A DNA stretch of 64,000 bases from Arachis hypogaea (taxonomy: Eukaryota; Streptophyta; Magnoliopsida; Fabales; Fabaceae): positions 24,618,890 to 24,682,889 of the forward strand of contig NC_092045.1 in NCBI RefSeq assembly GCF_003086295.3, given 5' to 3'. The notes below the pieces were generated by a model. That model was not told where the DNA came from and did not search any database. It saw only the letters and a program-made list of their open reading frames with translations. Each line of letters opens with the position of its first letter. Position 1 is the first letter of the stretch. Below are positions 37,701 through 50,033 of this stretch, one piece after another. Position numbers and translations under genes: made by a program.

Positions 37701-39115
37701 TGATTCATTTTTCTTCTACAGTAATAATAATTAAGAAGGTTAAATTTTATGAAATTAAATTTGCAATTAAGTTTGTATAATTTAAAATCTTTCAATTAGG
37801 TCTTTATCCTGTACTATTTTAAATTTTATAAATTTGTAACTAAATCATTTTCGTGCAACAAATATTATAGTTAACATAATATTCCTCACCAAATTGAACA
37901 TACACATACTTAAAGGCTAAATATTCCTAAACCTAATCGCCTTCTCATTTTCATAATATTTTATTAATAATACTACTTTTTACACGATAAAGACTTATTT
38001 CAAAATTCAAAACCATGTGAAGATCTAATTAAAAAATTTTAAACTATAAAGAGACTTAGATGAATTTAGTGAAATTATCGGGACAAATAGAATAACTTAA
38101 TCTAATAAAAGAATATTAGTTTTTTTAATTTGGAATTTTATTTCCTAAGATTTTCCTCTAAAAATGTTTAAGAAAATTTGTGTTCATCTATCGAACATTA
38201 TTAAACCTCGATAGATGGTTCCTTTTTGAAGTTCTAACTTTAAGCCTTTTTCCCTTTATAAAGATAGAGAGAAGGGAAGTTTCCATTATGTGAAATTCTC
38301 CTATATTTCAATTGGTTACAGTATTGCTACAATATAGTAGGAGATTTAATGGTTACCTATACCATAATAACAGCATGATGAGATCAATGACTTCATTGTG
38401 AACTAACTAACTAAGCAATGGTAAAAAAAAAAATGAAGAATAATTGTTGACCCCATCACACGTGCAAATGACAACAAAAACTCCGACATTGGTGAGTGCT
38501 CAAAAAGATGAACACTACTAATGATGATCGAGGAGGTTACTACTATTAACATTTTCACTTTGGAAACTGACATTAGATATAATAATGTCGGTGTATGTAC
38601 TAGATGCTAGGATTTGACACATTATAAGGAGGGAAAAAATATAATGATGATTAAGCAACACACAAACACCACCTGGGATATTACTGATTAGGGTGGTAAA
38701 TTTGTAGCCATTGTGGGAGGATTTTTCCTATTTGCTTTTTTGCTTTTTGCATTATGGGGATGGCCCATGTCCCTTTGCAAACCTGCCATTCACATTTTTG
38801 ACTTTCATGTGGTGACAAACACGTGTCAATGATGGGCCATTTTTAGTGAAACAGATTAAAATTGTTTACCAAAGATTATAAAGGTATACAAATTCAAAAC
38901 TTAAAATTTAGAGTAGCTCGCAGCGATTAATTAACGGGTGACGAGGGGTGAAGTTATATATGGTCGTGTTAAGAGTGATGTTGGAAGGAAGAAAAGAAAA
39001 AAAAAGCGAAAAAAGATATCGTAAATATGAATATAAAAAATAATTAAAAAAGTTTTAAATTATGGTAGATGAAATATTGTTTTTCTAGTGGAAAATATTT
39101 GTTTTTCTGGTAGAA

Positions 39116-40081
39116 TTGTATCAATTAACTCGACCAAATTCACTGATATATAAGGTGTACAGAAGCAAGTATTTCAGGTTTATAGATTTTCTCAGAGCTG
39201 AGGTTGGGAATAGTCCCTCCTGGGGCTGGCAAAGTGTTTTAGAAGAAAGAAAAGTACTGGAAAAAGGCATTTTATGGAAAATCGGAAGGAAAATTTCTGT
39301 CAGAATACGAGAAGATTCTTGGGTCTCCAAGTTTACAGTAATAACCCCTATCTCGAATCCTAACTCAACAGACCTCCCTCTATAGGTATCAGACTTAATT
39401 CTCCCGAATAAACAGTGAAACCACAATAAAATAGCAGAATTTTTCAGTGTAGAAGTATCAGACGCTATTATCAATACTACCATTAATGATGGAGAAGATA
39501 AAATTACCTGGATGAAAGAGAAGTCTGGCAGTTACTCAGTTGCAACCGGCTACCAGACATCATTCCAATTTAACCACCCACCAGTTGAATACCTCCCTGA
39601 ACGCTTTCGACATAAACAGATGTGGTCAAATATCTGGAAATTGAAGTGCCAACCAAAAATAAAGAACTTTATTTGGAAGATACTGCATGAAGGCATACCT
39701 GTTAAACAAAAACTTCACGAACGAATTCCAAGTGTTAACCCACTTTGCCCCAGATGCAACTTGACAGGGGAAACAGTGGTTCACTGCATCTGGACGTGTG
39801 CGGATTCAGTGGAAGCTTGGCAGACTTCTGAAATTACTGTGCTACCCTGCGAAGAAGAAGCATGGAAATGGTGGTTAGCAATTTAGAATGAAATAGGTCA
39901 AGCAAATCAATTAGAAGGAAGGAGAGAATTAGTTGCGAATTTGTGCTGGCAACTGTGGAAAGCAAGAAACGAGTGGGTATTTGAACAGAAGCGCAAATCT
40001 CCATTGTTGAGCTTGGAAGAAGCACGAAGAGCAGTGAGAGAGAGAGCGTATAAGATGAAACTTCCCCCTTTTTGTGTGTAA
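39116..40081 (+). pseudogene. LINE (L1-type) ORF2 C-terminus, 5' truncated, with stops
   Basis: One continuous frame carries the tail of a plant non-LTR retrotransposon polyprotein. It begins within the region after the reverse transcriptase (RPNSLIYKVYRSKYF, WGWQSVLEERKVL, GRKISVRIREDSWV). It continues through the zinc-binding zf-RVT domain (YSVATGYQ, WSNIWKLKCQPKIKNFIWKI, then C-PRC-NLTGETVVHCIWTC), and ends KARNEWVFEQKRK ... MKLPPFCV-stop at 40079-40081. The zf-RVT cysteines and histidine are present. In-frame stops at 39383-39385 (TAG), 39416-39418 (TGA) and 39884-39886 (TAG) make it inactive. Endonuclease and reverse transcriptase domains are missing, consistent with 5' truncation during target-primed insertion. 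It lies about 700 bp upstream of CYP90A1 on the same strand. Confidence 0.85.
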
Positions 40082-40199
40082 CTTTGTCCGAGAAATTGGT
40101 TTCTTTAGTTGGATCTTTTCTTTTTCTGTACCCCATGTAAGTTAGCCCAATTGGGCTCAATGCAATAAATTTCTACTATCTTGGATAAAAAAAAAAAAA
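40082..40199 (+). mobile_element. LINE 3' untranslated region and poly(A) tail
   Basis: About 105 bases follow the ORF2 stop and include AATAAA (40163-40168), followed by a run of 13 A at 40187-40199. This is the 3' end of the LINE copy. I could not find a convincing target duplication at the 5' side, so the 5' boundary (near 39080-39116) is uncertain. Confidence 0.75.
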
Positions 40200-40559
40200 T
40201 TAATAGATTGGAATAATAACTATTAACGAAGTCAATTCTAAAAAAAAAAATTAGAGTGAGTAATTTAAAATTATTAAAAAAATAAATTTAATAAATAATT
40301 TTTTTTAAAAATTAATTTAAAGGAGTAATTTTTTGAGACGAACTTGATTATTAATTCAAAATAGATATTGACTAAATTTGTAAAGTAATTTAAACGGTTA
40401 AAATTAAACTCATTTTAAAAACCGAAAAAGAAAAATGGAAAAGACTTTCATATACTTTCCCACCACCTAAACTACTCTTATCCTGATAGATTAAAAGGGG
40501 AAAAAAATAATTAAAGAAAAAAGAAGTGCCAAGGGTGTAAAATATCCCTTCTTTAATTT

Positions 40560-40789
40560 CTTCCCCACACACATACACACATCATTTTCGTCCCCCTGCT
40601 TCTTCTTCTCTTTCCACTCAACCCCCTCGTGTGCTCCTTCTCCCTCCATTAATGCCCTCTCTCTCTCCCCCTCTTTCTCTCTCTAGAACTCTCTATATAT
40701 ACACTAATACACACATACATATACATACACATCTACACTACTAAGTTATTGTTAATACCAATAATAACCTTAGCCTTTTACATTTTTCC
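40560..40789 (+). promoter_or_regulatory. CYP90A1 core promoter and 5' leader
   Basis: TATATATA (40694-40701) lies 89 bases before the ATG, directly after a CT-rich tract (CTCTCTCTCCCCCTCTTTCT, about 40655-40690) typical of plant core promoters. CGTGTG at 40628-40633 matches the brassinosteroid-response element CGTG(T/C)G bound by BZR1, which in Arabidopsis represses CPD as part of hormone feedback. The site is seen. Its use here is inference from Arabidopsis. The LINE poly(A) ends about 590 bp upstream of the ATG, so the proximal promoter is short or shared with transposon sequence. Confidence 0.6.
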
Positions 40790-42636
40790 ATGTCTTCTTT
40801 CACATCACTACTCTTCTCTTGTGCAGCCATCGCCGCCTTCCTCATCCTCCTCCGGCGGTGGCGCTACCGCCGCCTCCGCCTCCCTCCGGGGAGCCTTGGC
40901 CTCCCCTTCATCGGCGAGACTCTACAGCTCATATCAGCATACAAGAGCGACAACCCAGAGCCCTTCATGGATCGAAGATTGAACCGGTACGGTCTAGTCT
41001 TCACGACTCACGTGTTCGGAGAACCGACCGTGTTTTCGGCGGAACCGGAAATGAACCGGTTCGTTCTTGCGAACGAAGGGAAGCTCTTCGAGTGCAGTTA
41101 CCCCGGTTCGATATCGAACCTTTTGGGAAAGCACTCGTTGTTGCTGATGAAGGGGAATCTTCACAAGAAGATGCACTCACTAACGATGAGTTTCGCGAAT
41201 TCTTCGATCATAAAGGATCATCTTTTGGTTGATGTGGACCGGCTCATACGGCTCAACTTGGATTCTTGGTCCGACCGGGTTCTTCTCATGGAAGAGGCCA
41301 AGAAGGTTAGTTACTTAGTTATTAGTTAGGGATGGCATACATTGATTCTCTTGAGTTTAATGTTCATGTTTGATTTTTTTTATAATTATATTAGGTATTG
41401 AAACTTGAAAGCGAGTTAAATATATATTATTTGAATTATTTTTCTATGAATTTTGAATAAAAAAAGGGTTCATATGAACTATTTGTATGAATTTCTTCTA
41501 CGTAACCGCGTGCTAAATTCGGTAGACTACCTTAAATAAGAGTTTCATGTGCTATTATTATGATTGATGGTTGTCGGGTGTTTTGTTATATATATATTCT
41601 TGTAACAAATGTTTTTTCTTACATTAAATAGTATATTTATTAAATTTTGAATTTTTTATTATGTGAAAAAAGATTTTTGTTTTCTGTATAACTACTATAA
41701 ATAAAATTGATGTTTGTGTTTTTTTTTTGGTTTATTTTTTTTACATGTTATAGTGTTAGTTTTTGTTATATTTCTTATCAATTATTTTTCATCACTTTTA
41801 TTATTAAAAGTGGAAATTATAAAAAAAAATATTCCTCTAAAACAAAATTTTACTGAGTCAACTGGGTGACAGATCGAACGAGTCAGGTTTCTGAGAGCAT
41901 CATCATCACATATCATGTGGTAGAGATGGTGGACCAGCACCTTCTTTCTGCACCACCTCATAATAATCATAATAATAATAATGTTATCGTTTGGATCTTG
42001 TTTGTTTATTTGCTTATTTTGGTTCAAAGTTAAATACCTCCTTTTCTCAAAGTGTCCAACTATAGCGCCCCAAGTAACATTCTTTTTTTTTTTTTCACAT
42101 CTAATTTTAACTTTATTTTTCTCAAGCTTGGGTTGATCGATGAGTATTTAGTTGAAAGCTTAGCTTGTTATAGATAGCATGTGATTGTGATGTACCTGAT
42201 GGAAAATAATAGGGAATGGTGAGTCAGATTCTATGGCTCAGTGCAATGTGTCCAAATTCTTCCATTTCAATATTTCTTTGCATATAAGTATATAAGATGA
42301 ATCCCCACATCACGTTAACTTAACTGAAAAGGTTCTTTCAGCTAATAAATAATTCTGAATATAAACATTAGGTCATCATCATGTAGAGTAAGCATGCACA
42401 TATATGAATATGTTTGTACATGCATGTGAAAACATTTCACCATTTCCTTTTGTTTTTCCTTTCTTTCTCTAACCCTACTGAACTTTTATATTCCCAAATA
42501 GCCAAATATGTATTGTGTAATGATGTTGACTATGACATATTGTATGTATGAATTTAATTTGAATGGGGAACAAGTGTTAATATAAAAAAGTATTTATACA
42601 AATATTTAATTATGATTATATTAGTAAAAATGATTT

Positions 42637-42694
<58 letters not shown>

Positions 42695-45600
42695 TCATGA
42701 TTGCATGTGTCATGAAACTATTTGCTAATAAAAAGAGATAACATAAATAATTAAATTTCTAACTTTTTTTTCAAATCAGAGTTTTTTTTAGATTTATTTA
42801 ATTTTTATATAGTTTTTTTTTATTTGTTTATTTTATTTTTAACTTTTAAATTCACTAAAAATCAAATTTTAAATCTTCAAGACATAAAATCTATATTATA
42901 TTATAAAATTATTTATTTTAAAAATTTAAACTAATAAAAAATAATATAAATATTTATATCTCTAATAGCATGTTGTGTTGGTTGTAGATAACATTTGAGT
43001 TGACAGTGAAACAACTAATGAGCTTTGATCCAGATGAATGGACTGAGAATCTAAGGAAAGAGTACGTTCTTGTGATTGAAGGATTCTTCACTCTTCCATT
43101 CCCTCTCTTCTCCCCTACCTACCGTAGGGCCATCAAGGTGCATGCACCTTAAACTCATCATTTTTCTAATCACCTCTTCTTTTCTTTTCTTTTCTATTTT
43201 TTTTCTCTAATTATTAATACTCTTATTGTTAGTTATTATTTTGCCATGGGGAAAACATGCATTAGCAATTATTAAACCTAATCAAATAAAATAGTATATA
43301 ATCCACGTTATCCTCCAAATACTGATCAACATATAGTAATAATTATTTGGTTAATTCAAATAAATAATAATATAAAATATATATTTATCGTAATAATTTT
43401 TTTATTTTTAATATTTTATTACATAATATAAAATATTTTTATTCGTTAAAAATATTTAATTTAAAATTTTAATATATTTCATGATTGTTAGAGACAAATA
43501 TATGCAACATTATATATGACTCTGGTCCTCCTAATTAGAATAAATTCTTCATCCATTTCATTATAGTTATGTTATTTTGATTTCTTAGTCAAATATATTT
43601 AAATATTAAAATTAAATTAGATATATTTAACAATGTTAGAACGACTTATTATTAAATATAGAAAGAATAATAAATACTGAATATAGCTGAAATGATCTAA
43701 TTATTCTCGGCTATTATCCCAAACTTGTTATATATAACTGAAATATTAATACTAATATTGAAAATGAATTGGCAGGCAAGAACGAAAGTGGCGGAGGCAC
43801 TAACATTGGTAGTGAGGGAGAGAAGAAAAGGGAGTGAAAGTGATGGGAACAGAAAGAAGGACATGCTTGGGGCACTGTTGGCCTCCGGGGAGCAATTTTC
43901 CGACGAGGAAATAGTCGATTTTATGTTGGCTTTGCTCGTCGCCGGCTACGAAACCACCTCTACCATCATGACTCTTGCCGTCAAGTTCCTCACTGAGACT
44001 CCCCTTGCCTTGGCTCAGCTCAAGGTATGCAATATATTTACTTGCTATAGAAGATAAAGATAATTAATTATTTAAAGAAAAAAATATTATTTTTGTTTAT
44101 AATATTTGAACTAAATTTTATTTTAGTTTCTGTCATTTTAATCGTTCTATTTTTATTCTATAACATTTAAAATGGTATTAATATTATTTCTCCACCAAAT
44201 TCTTCAGTAACACTTAACAAAAGAAATAAAAAGACAGTAGGAGAATGAGATTTAAATATTTTAAAATAAAAATAAGACGATTAAAATGTTAAAACGGATT
44301 TACTCCAAATATTATTTTTAATGTTCAATCACAAAGTCAAAACAAATAAATTTATACATAATGATAAAGGTGAATGCTACGATGCCTAAAAGATGGTGTC
44401 TATTTACTAAAAAATGTTAAAAGTTATTATTTAATTTAAAAGATATAAGAATAAATCATTTTTAAAAAATAAAAACTTACTACAAAAGATAAGTTAGGTA
44501 AAATTTAGACAAAAACTCATAGGCACCATAGAATTGGCCAATGATAAATTGATAATAATTATGATGAGCACACTCTGCACTACTCTTTCTTGTTTTTATG
44601 CTGGTAACAAATAAAGGTTGTTTAACTTAACCTTCTAAGAGTTTATCTAATATGAAATATAAAGCCTATTTTTAATTGTTTGATATATATAAATTTTTAT
44701 TTTATTTTATGAGTTTGCATGCATGTATATGGTTGTACATGTGAGAAACCCCACCACCCTATGCATTATATAACCATGTCCGTCTCCATAACCACCTTCC
44801 TTCTCACAATGTGGCGTTGCTCTCTTTGGACCTCATTTTCATTATCTAATCCTCTCCATCATTCTACCCTACCTCACCTAGGATGCTCTCAAGTTTTTTG
44901 AGTTTAATTAATAGATAAATTCCAATAAAATTTTCTTGTATTGCACAAAATAAAATAATAAACTAATAAAAAATTGAGTTGAAAATGGAAAGGTTTGAAG
45001 TAATACATACGACATTCTTTTTTTTATATAGTATCGTTAATATCCTATATAATTTAAATATTTAACTAACTTGCAGATTTTAAAAATATAATAATAAATT
45101 TTTTTAATAATTTTCAATGATTAAAAAAATTAATTTTTTATAATAATTTTTATAAAATATTTTTTTTTTGGTATACTTAACCTATCTCGCCAAATTAGCA
45201 AAACTGATAATTTAAGTTTTCAAGGAGGGTATTTAAAGTTGTAATGTAATCAGGCAAAAATTATATTGAAACATTTTAAAGGAAAAAAAAAAAAAGAAAA
45301 CCTTGTCAGTGCTATAATTCTTCTTTGTTGTTTTGTGAACATTTATGGTTAGATTCGATTAATTACATCTTATCCCGTTAAAACATTCACCTCAGTCAAT
45401 ACGATTGAAAGCTTGAAATTCATCATGCATTGGGTACGTCATCTTGGTAACTTCACCATTGATGACTTCCATATATAATTTTTTGTTCATTAATTATAGT
45501 TAAATTTTATCAATATTATAATTAAATCAATTTATATTAATAATTAGAATAGAATAAAAATATAAAATATAATAGTAACTAACACGAGAATTTTTTTTAT

Positions 45601-48600
45601 AAAAAATTGATTATATTGCAAAATTATTGTAGTTATAAATTAAATTTTATTTTAAGTATAAAATAATTTTTTACATATACATTTAATTATATAACTATCA
45701 TATCGACAAAAATAACTGTATTAATTGTATAAATAGTCATCTAAAAAGATAAATATAATTGATTTCTTAAAATATTTTATATTATTAATTTATTAAACAT
45801 GTAATGACTAATTTAGTTATTATTCTTTTTATTACTTATAGAATATTTTTTCACTATATATAATAGTGATCTTCATTACATTAATTTTGTTTTGTTTATA
45901 CCACTACGGCAAGTTAACTCAAAATTTTAGTAATTATTTGTAAAACAGAAATACAAAAAAATTGTAGTAAAGTGCAAAGCAAAAAAAAGAAAAGAAATAA
46001 AGAAAAGAAAAGAGAAGAGAAAATAACATAATGAAAGGAGAGACAGCGGTCAAACTAAACCAATGGACAAAATTATTACATGCGAAACGCACGCTTGCCT
46101 TGCAATGCATTATGCATTCATCTCTTAATTCTTTTGACCGTATTGTTACGTTTCTTCGGTGTTTGGAATGACGGAAATACCCCTTGCCACATCCTCTGCG
46201 TAATCTCCAATTCTCCACAGAAGGTACTTTTATATGTGGCAGAGAGAACTTGTTCTGCTTCAGCTTAGGGAATCGTGTGACCTTGATTTTAATGACTATT
46301 TATCATCACACGGTCCTAAAAATTTGACCATGTCATAAATACACGACTATACTAATACAGAATTAAATTGGTGTTCCAATAGCTCGAATTAAAGTTACTA
46401 GTAATGGATAATTTCAAGAGATCTATGTTGTGTTTTAAAGGTATATACTAAAAATATAAATTAAATTTTTTTATTAAAAATATAAAAAATGTAAATATTT
46501 AATATATTTATTTTATGTTATTAAATAAAAAATTTAAAATTTTTTATTAATAAAAAATTTATCATAGCTAAACTCTATTTTTAAATAATTTATTTTAATA
46601 AATAGATTGATAATTTTATAATGTGTTCCAAAGACATATATTAACTAATCCCAAAAAAAATACATATTAACTAAACCTTTAAATTAATCATTCCTTCGTA
46701 CACTTTTTAACATAATTTTTCTTCAGTAGTACTAATCTAATAATTATTCTTTCCAATTATTTTATATTTTATTCTTTTTCATATATGTTTCAATTATTAT
46801 AAATGCCCACAAAAAATTAATTATTAAATTATTTATATAAAATATATATCAAACAAAATATATATATATATATATGACATTTAATTTAATAATTAAGCTT
46901 TTGTGAATACATAATATTTTTGTGTTTGTTAAAAAGTAGACTACAAAAAGAAATTAAATTAACGTTGATGTGTTAAATAAATAATTATTTATGAGAAAAA
47001 ATAAAATTTAAAAAATAGACAGTTAATTAAAAATAGAGAGAGTATTGGTACTTATGATTAGATCTTGATATTAAAATAAGGAAAATCTGTTTGTGTATCC
47101 AAATATTACATCCACTTTTTTCTGTTTTAATCATCTTCTTTACGACATTCTCTTCTTTTTACTTTTTTTTTTCTTTTTCAGTATTATTGTGCTCAATTTT
47201 TTTGTTAATATAAAATTATTAATAGAAAAAGTTTAAGGGCCAGCAATTTTTGTGTTTTTTGGCCAGCACTTAATCATAAAAAGAAAAATGAGTGATTTCT
47301 CATCATTAGATGTAATCACACACCATTAAAAACACTGTTGATAACTAATTGATGGTTACAAAATACTAAAATTGCTGGCTCAAACATTTTTTTTATTAAT
47401 ATTTTATAGGTACCTATCCTTTTTAAGCTACCACAAACTATATATATTAAACTGCACTAACACATGGAATAAGAATTAGACTAATGGAGGATTGAATTGA
47501 GTGTTCCTCTATTGATATCTGAGACTTAATTGTACAATTTGACAGGAAGAGCATGACCAAATCAGATCAAAGAGTAAAACAGGTGCACCACTTGAATGGT
47601 CAGATTACAAATCAATGATCTTTACTCAATGCGTAAGTAATTAACAGAAAGAGTTTGTATCAATATATTTATGTTTTTTTTTGTAATTGCTCTATCTCTA
47701 AATTTTAACTTTGTGGATGCGGTTCATGGCTTCATGCAATGTAGGTTGTGAATGAGACCTTAAGGATGGCGAACATAATTGGTGGAATATTCCGGAGAGC
47801 AACCACAGACATAAATATAAATGGTAAATTACTTAAAAAAGAAATTTTTTTATGCACTATTTTCACCAGTTATATTATGTTCCCTCCTCTGTCTTCCTTA
47901 TATTTATTGTCATTTTTTAGTATATTCTTGTTGAAAAAATTTACGAGTTAAAGTTACTACCTCTTATTTTTTCAATTCTCTGTTTTTTTTAATCAGTATA
48001 TTTCAATCCATATTCAAATACAAACATACCAAAAAATGGTCAATAAAAACCAAAATGAAAAGAACTATATTAGACTTCACATTTCAAGAAATGATATTTG
48101 CATTTTTTTTCTTAACACGTTTTTTTATAATATAAAATACAAACGTTTAATACCAAAAGTAAAAGGTAAACAAAATTATATACAAAGTGGTAGATATAAG
48201 ATTCGTCGTTGAATTTCCACCATAGTTTTGAATGCTTGGCTTGCAATAATAGGTTACACAATTCCAAAGGGATGGAAGGTATTTGCATCATTTCGTGCTG
48301 TACATCTTAACCCAAACCATTTCAAAGATGCACGCAGCTTCAATCCATGGAGATGGCAGGTGCATATATACACTTTTTGTTGTTTGATTTCTAATATTTT
48401 ATTTGTTCAAATAATTTTGATCAGAAATATTTGACAGAATAACTCAGAGGCAACGATCCCTGTAAATGTATACACACCATTTGGAGGAGGGCCAAGGCTG
48501 TGCCCTGGCTATGAGCTTGCCAGGGTTGTTCTTTCCGTCTTCCTTCACCGCTTCATCACCATCTTCAGGTATAATAATTAGTTATTTTTGTCTCTCTTTG

Positions 48601-48763
48601 CTGCTTTAAAGATGTAATTCACATTATTAATACGATATTATGTTATAATGGCAGTTGGGTACCTGCTGAGGAAGATAGGTTGGTGTTCTTCCCTACGACT
48701 AGGACACAGAAGAGGTATCCCATCATAGTAAAGCGTAGGGAGGAGTCAAGTCCTTGTATATAG
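40790..48763 (+). CDS. CYP90A1: Cytochrome P450 CYP90A1 (CPD-type), brassinosteroid biosynthesis, eight exons
   Basis: Exons: 40790-41305, 42988-43137, 43776-44024, 47546-47632, 47745-47823, 48253-48359, 48438-48568, 48655-48763. All introns are GT-AG, phases join cleanly, and the product is 475 residues, close to the 472 of Arabidopsis CPD. It has an N-terminal membrane anchor (residues 4-21), basic residues and the hinge LPPGS (31-35). The oxygen-binding I-helix motif is AGYET (278-282), K-helix E338-x-x-R341, FNPWRW (390-395) and the haem loop [11 protein letters not shown] with Cys418. Long runs such as [30 protein letters not shown] and [20 protein letters not shown] are diagnostic of CYP90A1. 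The enzyme sits on the ER and oxidises C-3 of 22-hydroxylated brassinosteroid precursors in Arabidopsis; loss causes dwarfism. Introns 1 (1682 bp) and 3 (3521 bp) are large, and intron 3 holds two MITEs. No defect seen. Confidence 0.95.
42641..42694. repeat. (AAT)n microsatellite in CYP90A1 intron 1
   Basis: Eighteen perfect units, about 300 bases before the intron 1 acceptor; likely length-polymorphic. Confidence 0.95.
44369..44539. mobile_element. Mutator-type MITE (171 bp) in CYP90A1 intron 3
   Basis: AATGATAAA lies directly outside both ends (44360-44368 and 44540-44548), a perfect 9-bp duplication. The ends GGTGAATGCTACGATGCCTA and, inverted, GGCCAATTCTATGGTGCCTA match at most positions over about 24 bases. 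The interior is AT-rich and non-coding. Confidence 0.75.
47225..47392. mobile_element. Mutator-type MITE (168 bp) in CYP90A1 intron 3, 153 bp before exon 4
   Basis: TTATTAATA lies directly outside both ends (47216-47224 and 47393-47401). The terminal repeats read GTTTAAGGGCCAGCAATTTT on the left and, inverted, GTTTGAGCCAGCAATTTTAG on the right. The interior phrase CATTAGATGTAATCACACAC matches the complement of the MITE at 29280-29448, so the two are one family in opposite orientation. Confidence 0.8.
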
Positions 48764-48890
48764 CCCCATGAAAGAGCACCATGTAGAAGAGAAAAGAAAG
48801 AACAAGAATCTTAGATTGTAGATCAGTTTTAGCTGTTAATGTTCATTATTATGTAATAAATAAGAACAATAATAAAATTATTATAATTAT
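48764..48890 (+). terminator. CYP90A1 3' UTR with poly(A) signals
   Basis: Two AATAAA hexamers (48855-48860 and 48871-48876) lie about 90-110 bases after the stop codon in a T/A-rich context, as in plant polyadenylation regions. The cleavage site cannot be fixed from sequence alone. Confidence 0.6.
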
Positions 48891-49653
48891 GTCTACTTGC
48901 ATGTTGGCTTTTAAGGTATGACTTTAGATGATTCTTTCATTTTATCTAGTAGAGTATACCAACATTAAATCATTATTTAAAAGCCTTCGCGTACTTGTTA
49001 GTCCACTGCACAAAGTAAGTTAATCTAATATTAAGAGAAATATTAAGACGTGGTGGTGAATTTGTGTCTGCTGGTCATTAGGAGAATTTTAATTTTTTTC
49101 ACACAATCCTGTGAATATGACATGATTTTTCAGGTCTAATTCTGATAAATATTCAATTTAACATGTTGATGAGATGCAATTCAAGCTTTTTTTGATCTAA
49201 TTCTCCTTCATGTTCTCTTGACATTCACAATCTATAGTAGTAGTTTCTTTGTTAAACCCACGATTTCAGTCATATCTTATTGATGAACTGATAAGTCTTC
49301 AACAGTTTAAGGGACATGTCAGAGATTTAAGGTGCATGTGAGTATCAGAAAAAAGAACGCTTCATTTGCATGCCATGATGGCTGAGATTTTCTGTTTTAA
49401 CTTTTAAGCATGACCATTTCTTTCGCAATAGCTATGTGATACAATAGTCAAAACTTGACCTCGTAACTTTCTTTTTTTTCTCCCTAAATTAAATTATTTT
49501 AAAATATGATAAAAATACATATTCGTGAATTGAGACTATTTAAATTAACGAAAAAGAATGGTGTGGCAAACAAAATTTTTTATACAGCAACTAATTAAGA
49601 GTCTAATAGTAAGTTATGTCACTTTTTTTATTAATGGGACATTTTTAACATAT
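48891..49653. other. Intergenic stretch, no gene seen
   Basis: Only AT-rich spacer was found between the CYP90A1 3' end and the Mutator-like element. Confidence 0.6.
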
Positions 49654-50033
49654 TTTTAAATTTGGGCCTGCTACACATACAAGCAATAAGGCCTTACAAG
49701 TGTTACAAGCCCCCAGCCCACAAACATTCCACACGCGCACTAATTATATTGAATGGAGCGTAACATTCATGCGCTCCCACTCAAACGGTTACGCTTTTCT
49801 TCGCGTAAACCGCCCATTAATGGCAGACTCTTCCACTTCTTCTACTTCTCAAAGCCATTCAGAGAAAACGCAACCCTTCCATTTTCGAGCAACATTTAAA
49901 ACTCAAGATATACAACTCGTCGCTAACATTCGAAAACTCCATCAACACACCATAAAACTCTCGATCAAGAATCTCCAGAGAAAACAAAGCTATAATACTC
50001 AAGGTACGTTACATTACCATTCCTGTATATTTT

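Larger units (their letters stand above)
30722..39115. other. Long AT-rich intergenic region without a recognisable gene
   Basis: Frames at 31285-31605, 32127-32367, 33353-33744, 34503-34806 and 36765-36965 show no family resemblance, and several are built on microsatellite or poly-A/T. The segments 31820-32030 and 34100-34190 contain phrases such as GACTCGGTTTTAATCGGTCAATTTAAC and ATTATCGGTTTAGTTC that resemble ends of old hAT-like repeats, but no boundaries could be fixed. G-box-like words occur at 38459 (CACACGTGC) and 38818 (AACACGTGTC), 2.3 and 2.0 kb upstream of the CYP90A1 start. Confidence 0.5.

Noticed and set aside
38690..38825. Short hydrophobic frame (VGGFFLFAFLLFALWGW) upstream of CYP90A1
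   Set aside because: No clean start and an in-frame stop before it; T-rich DNA gives such runs by chance.
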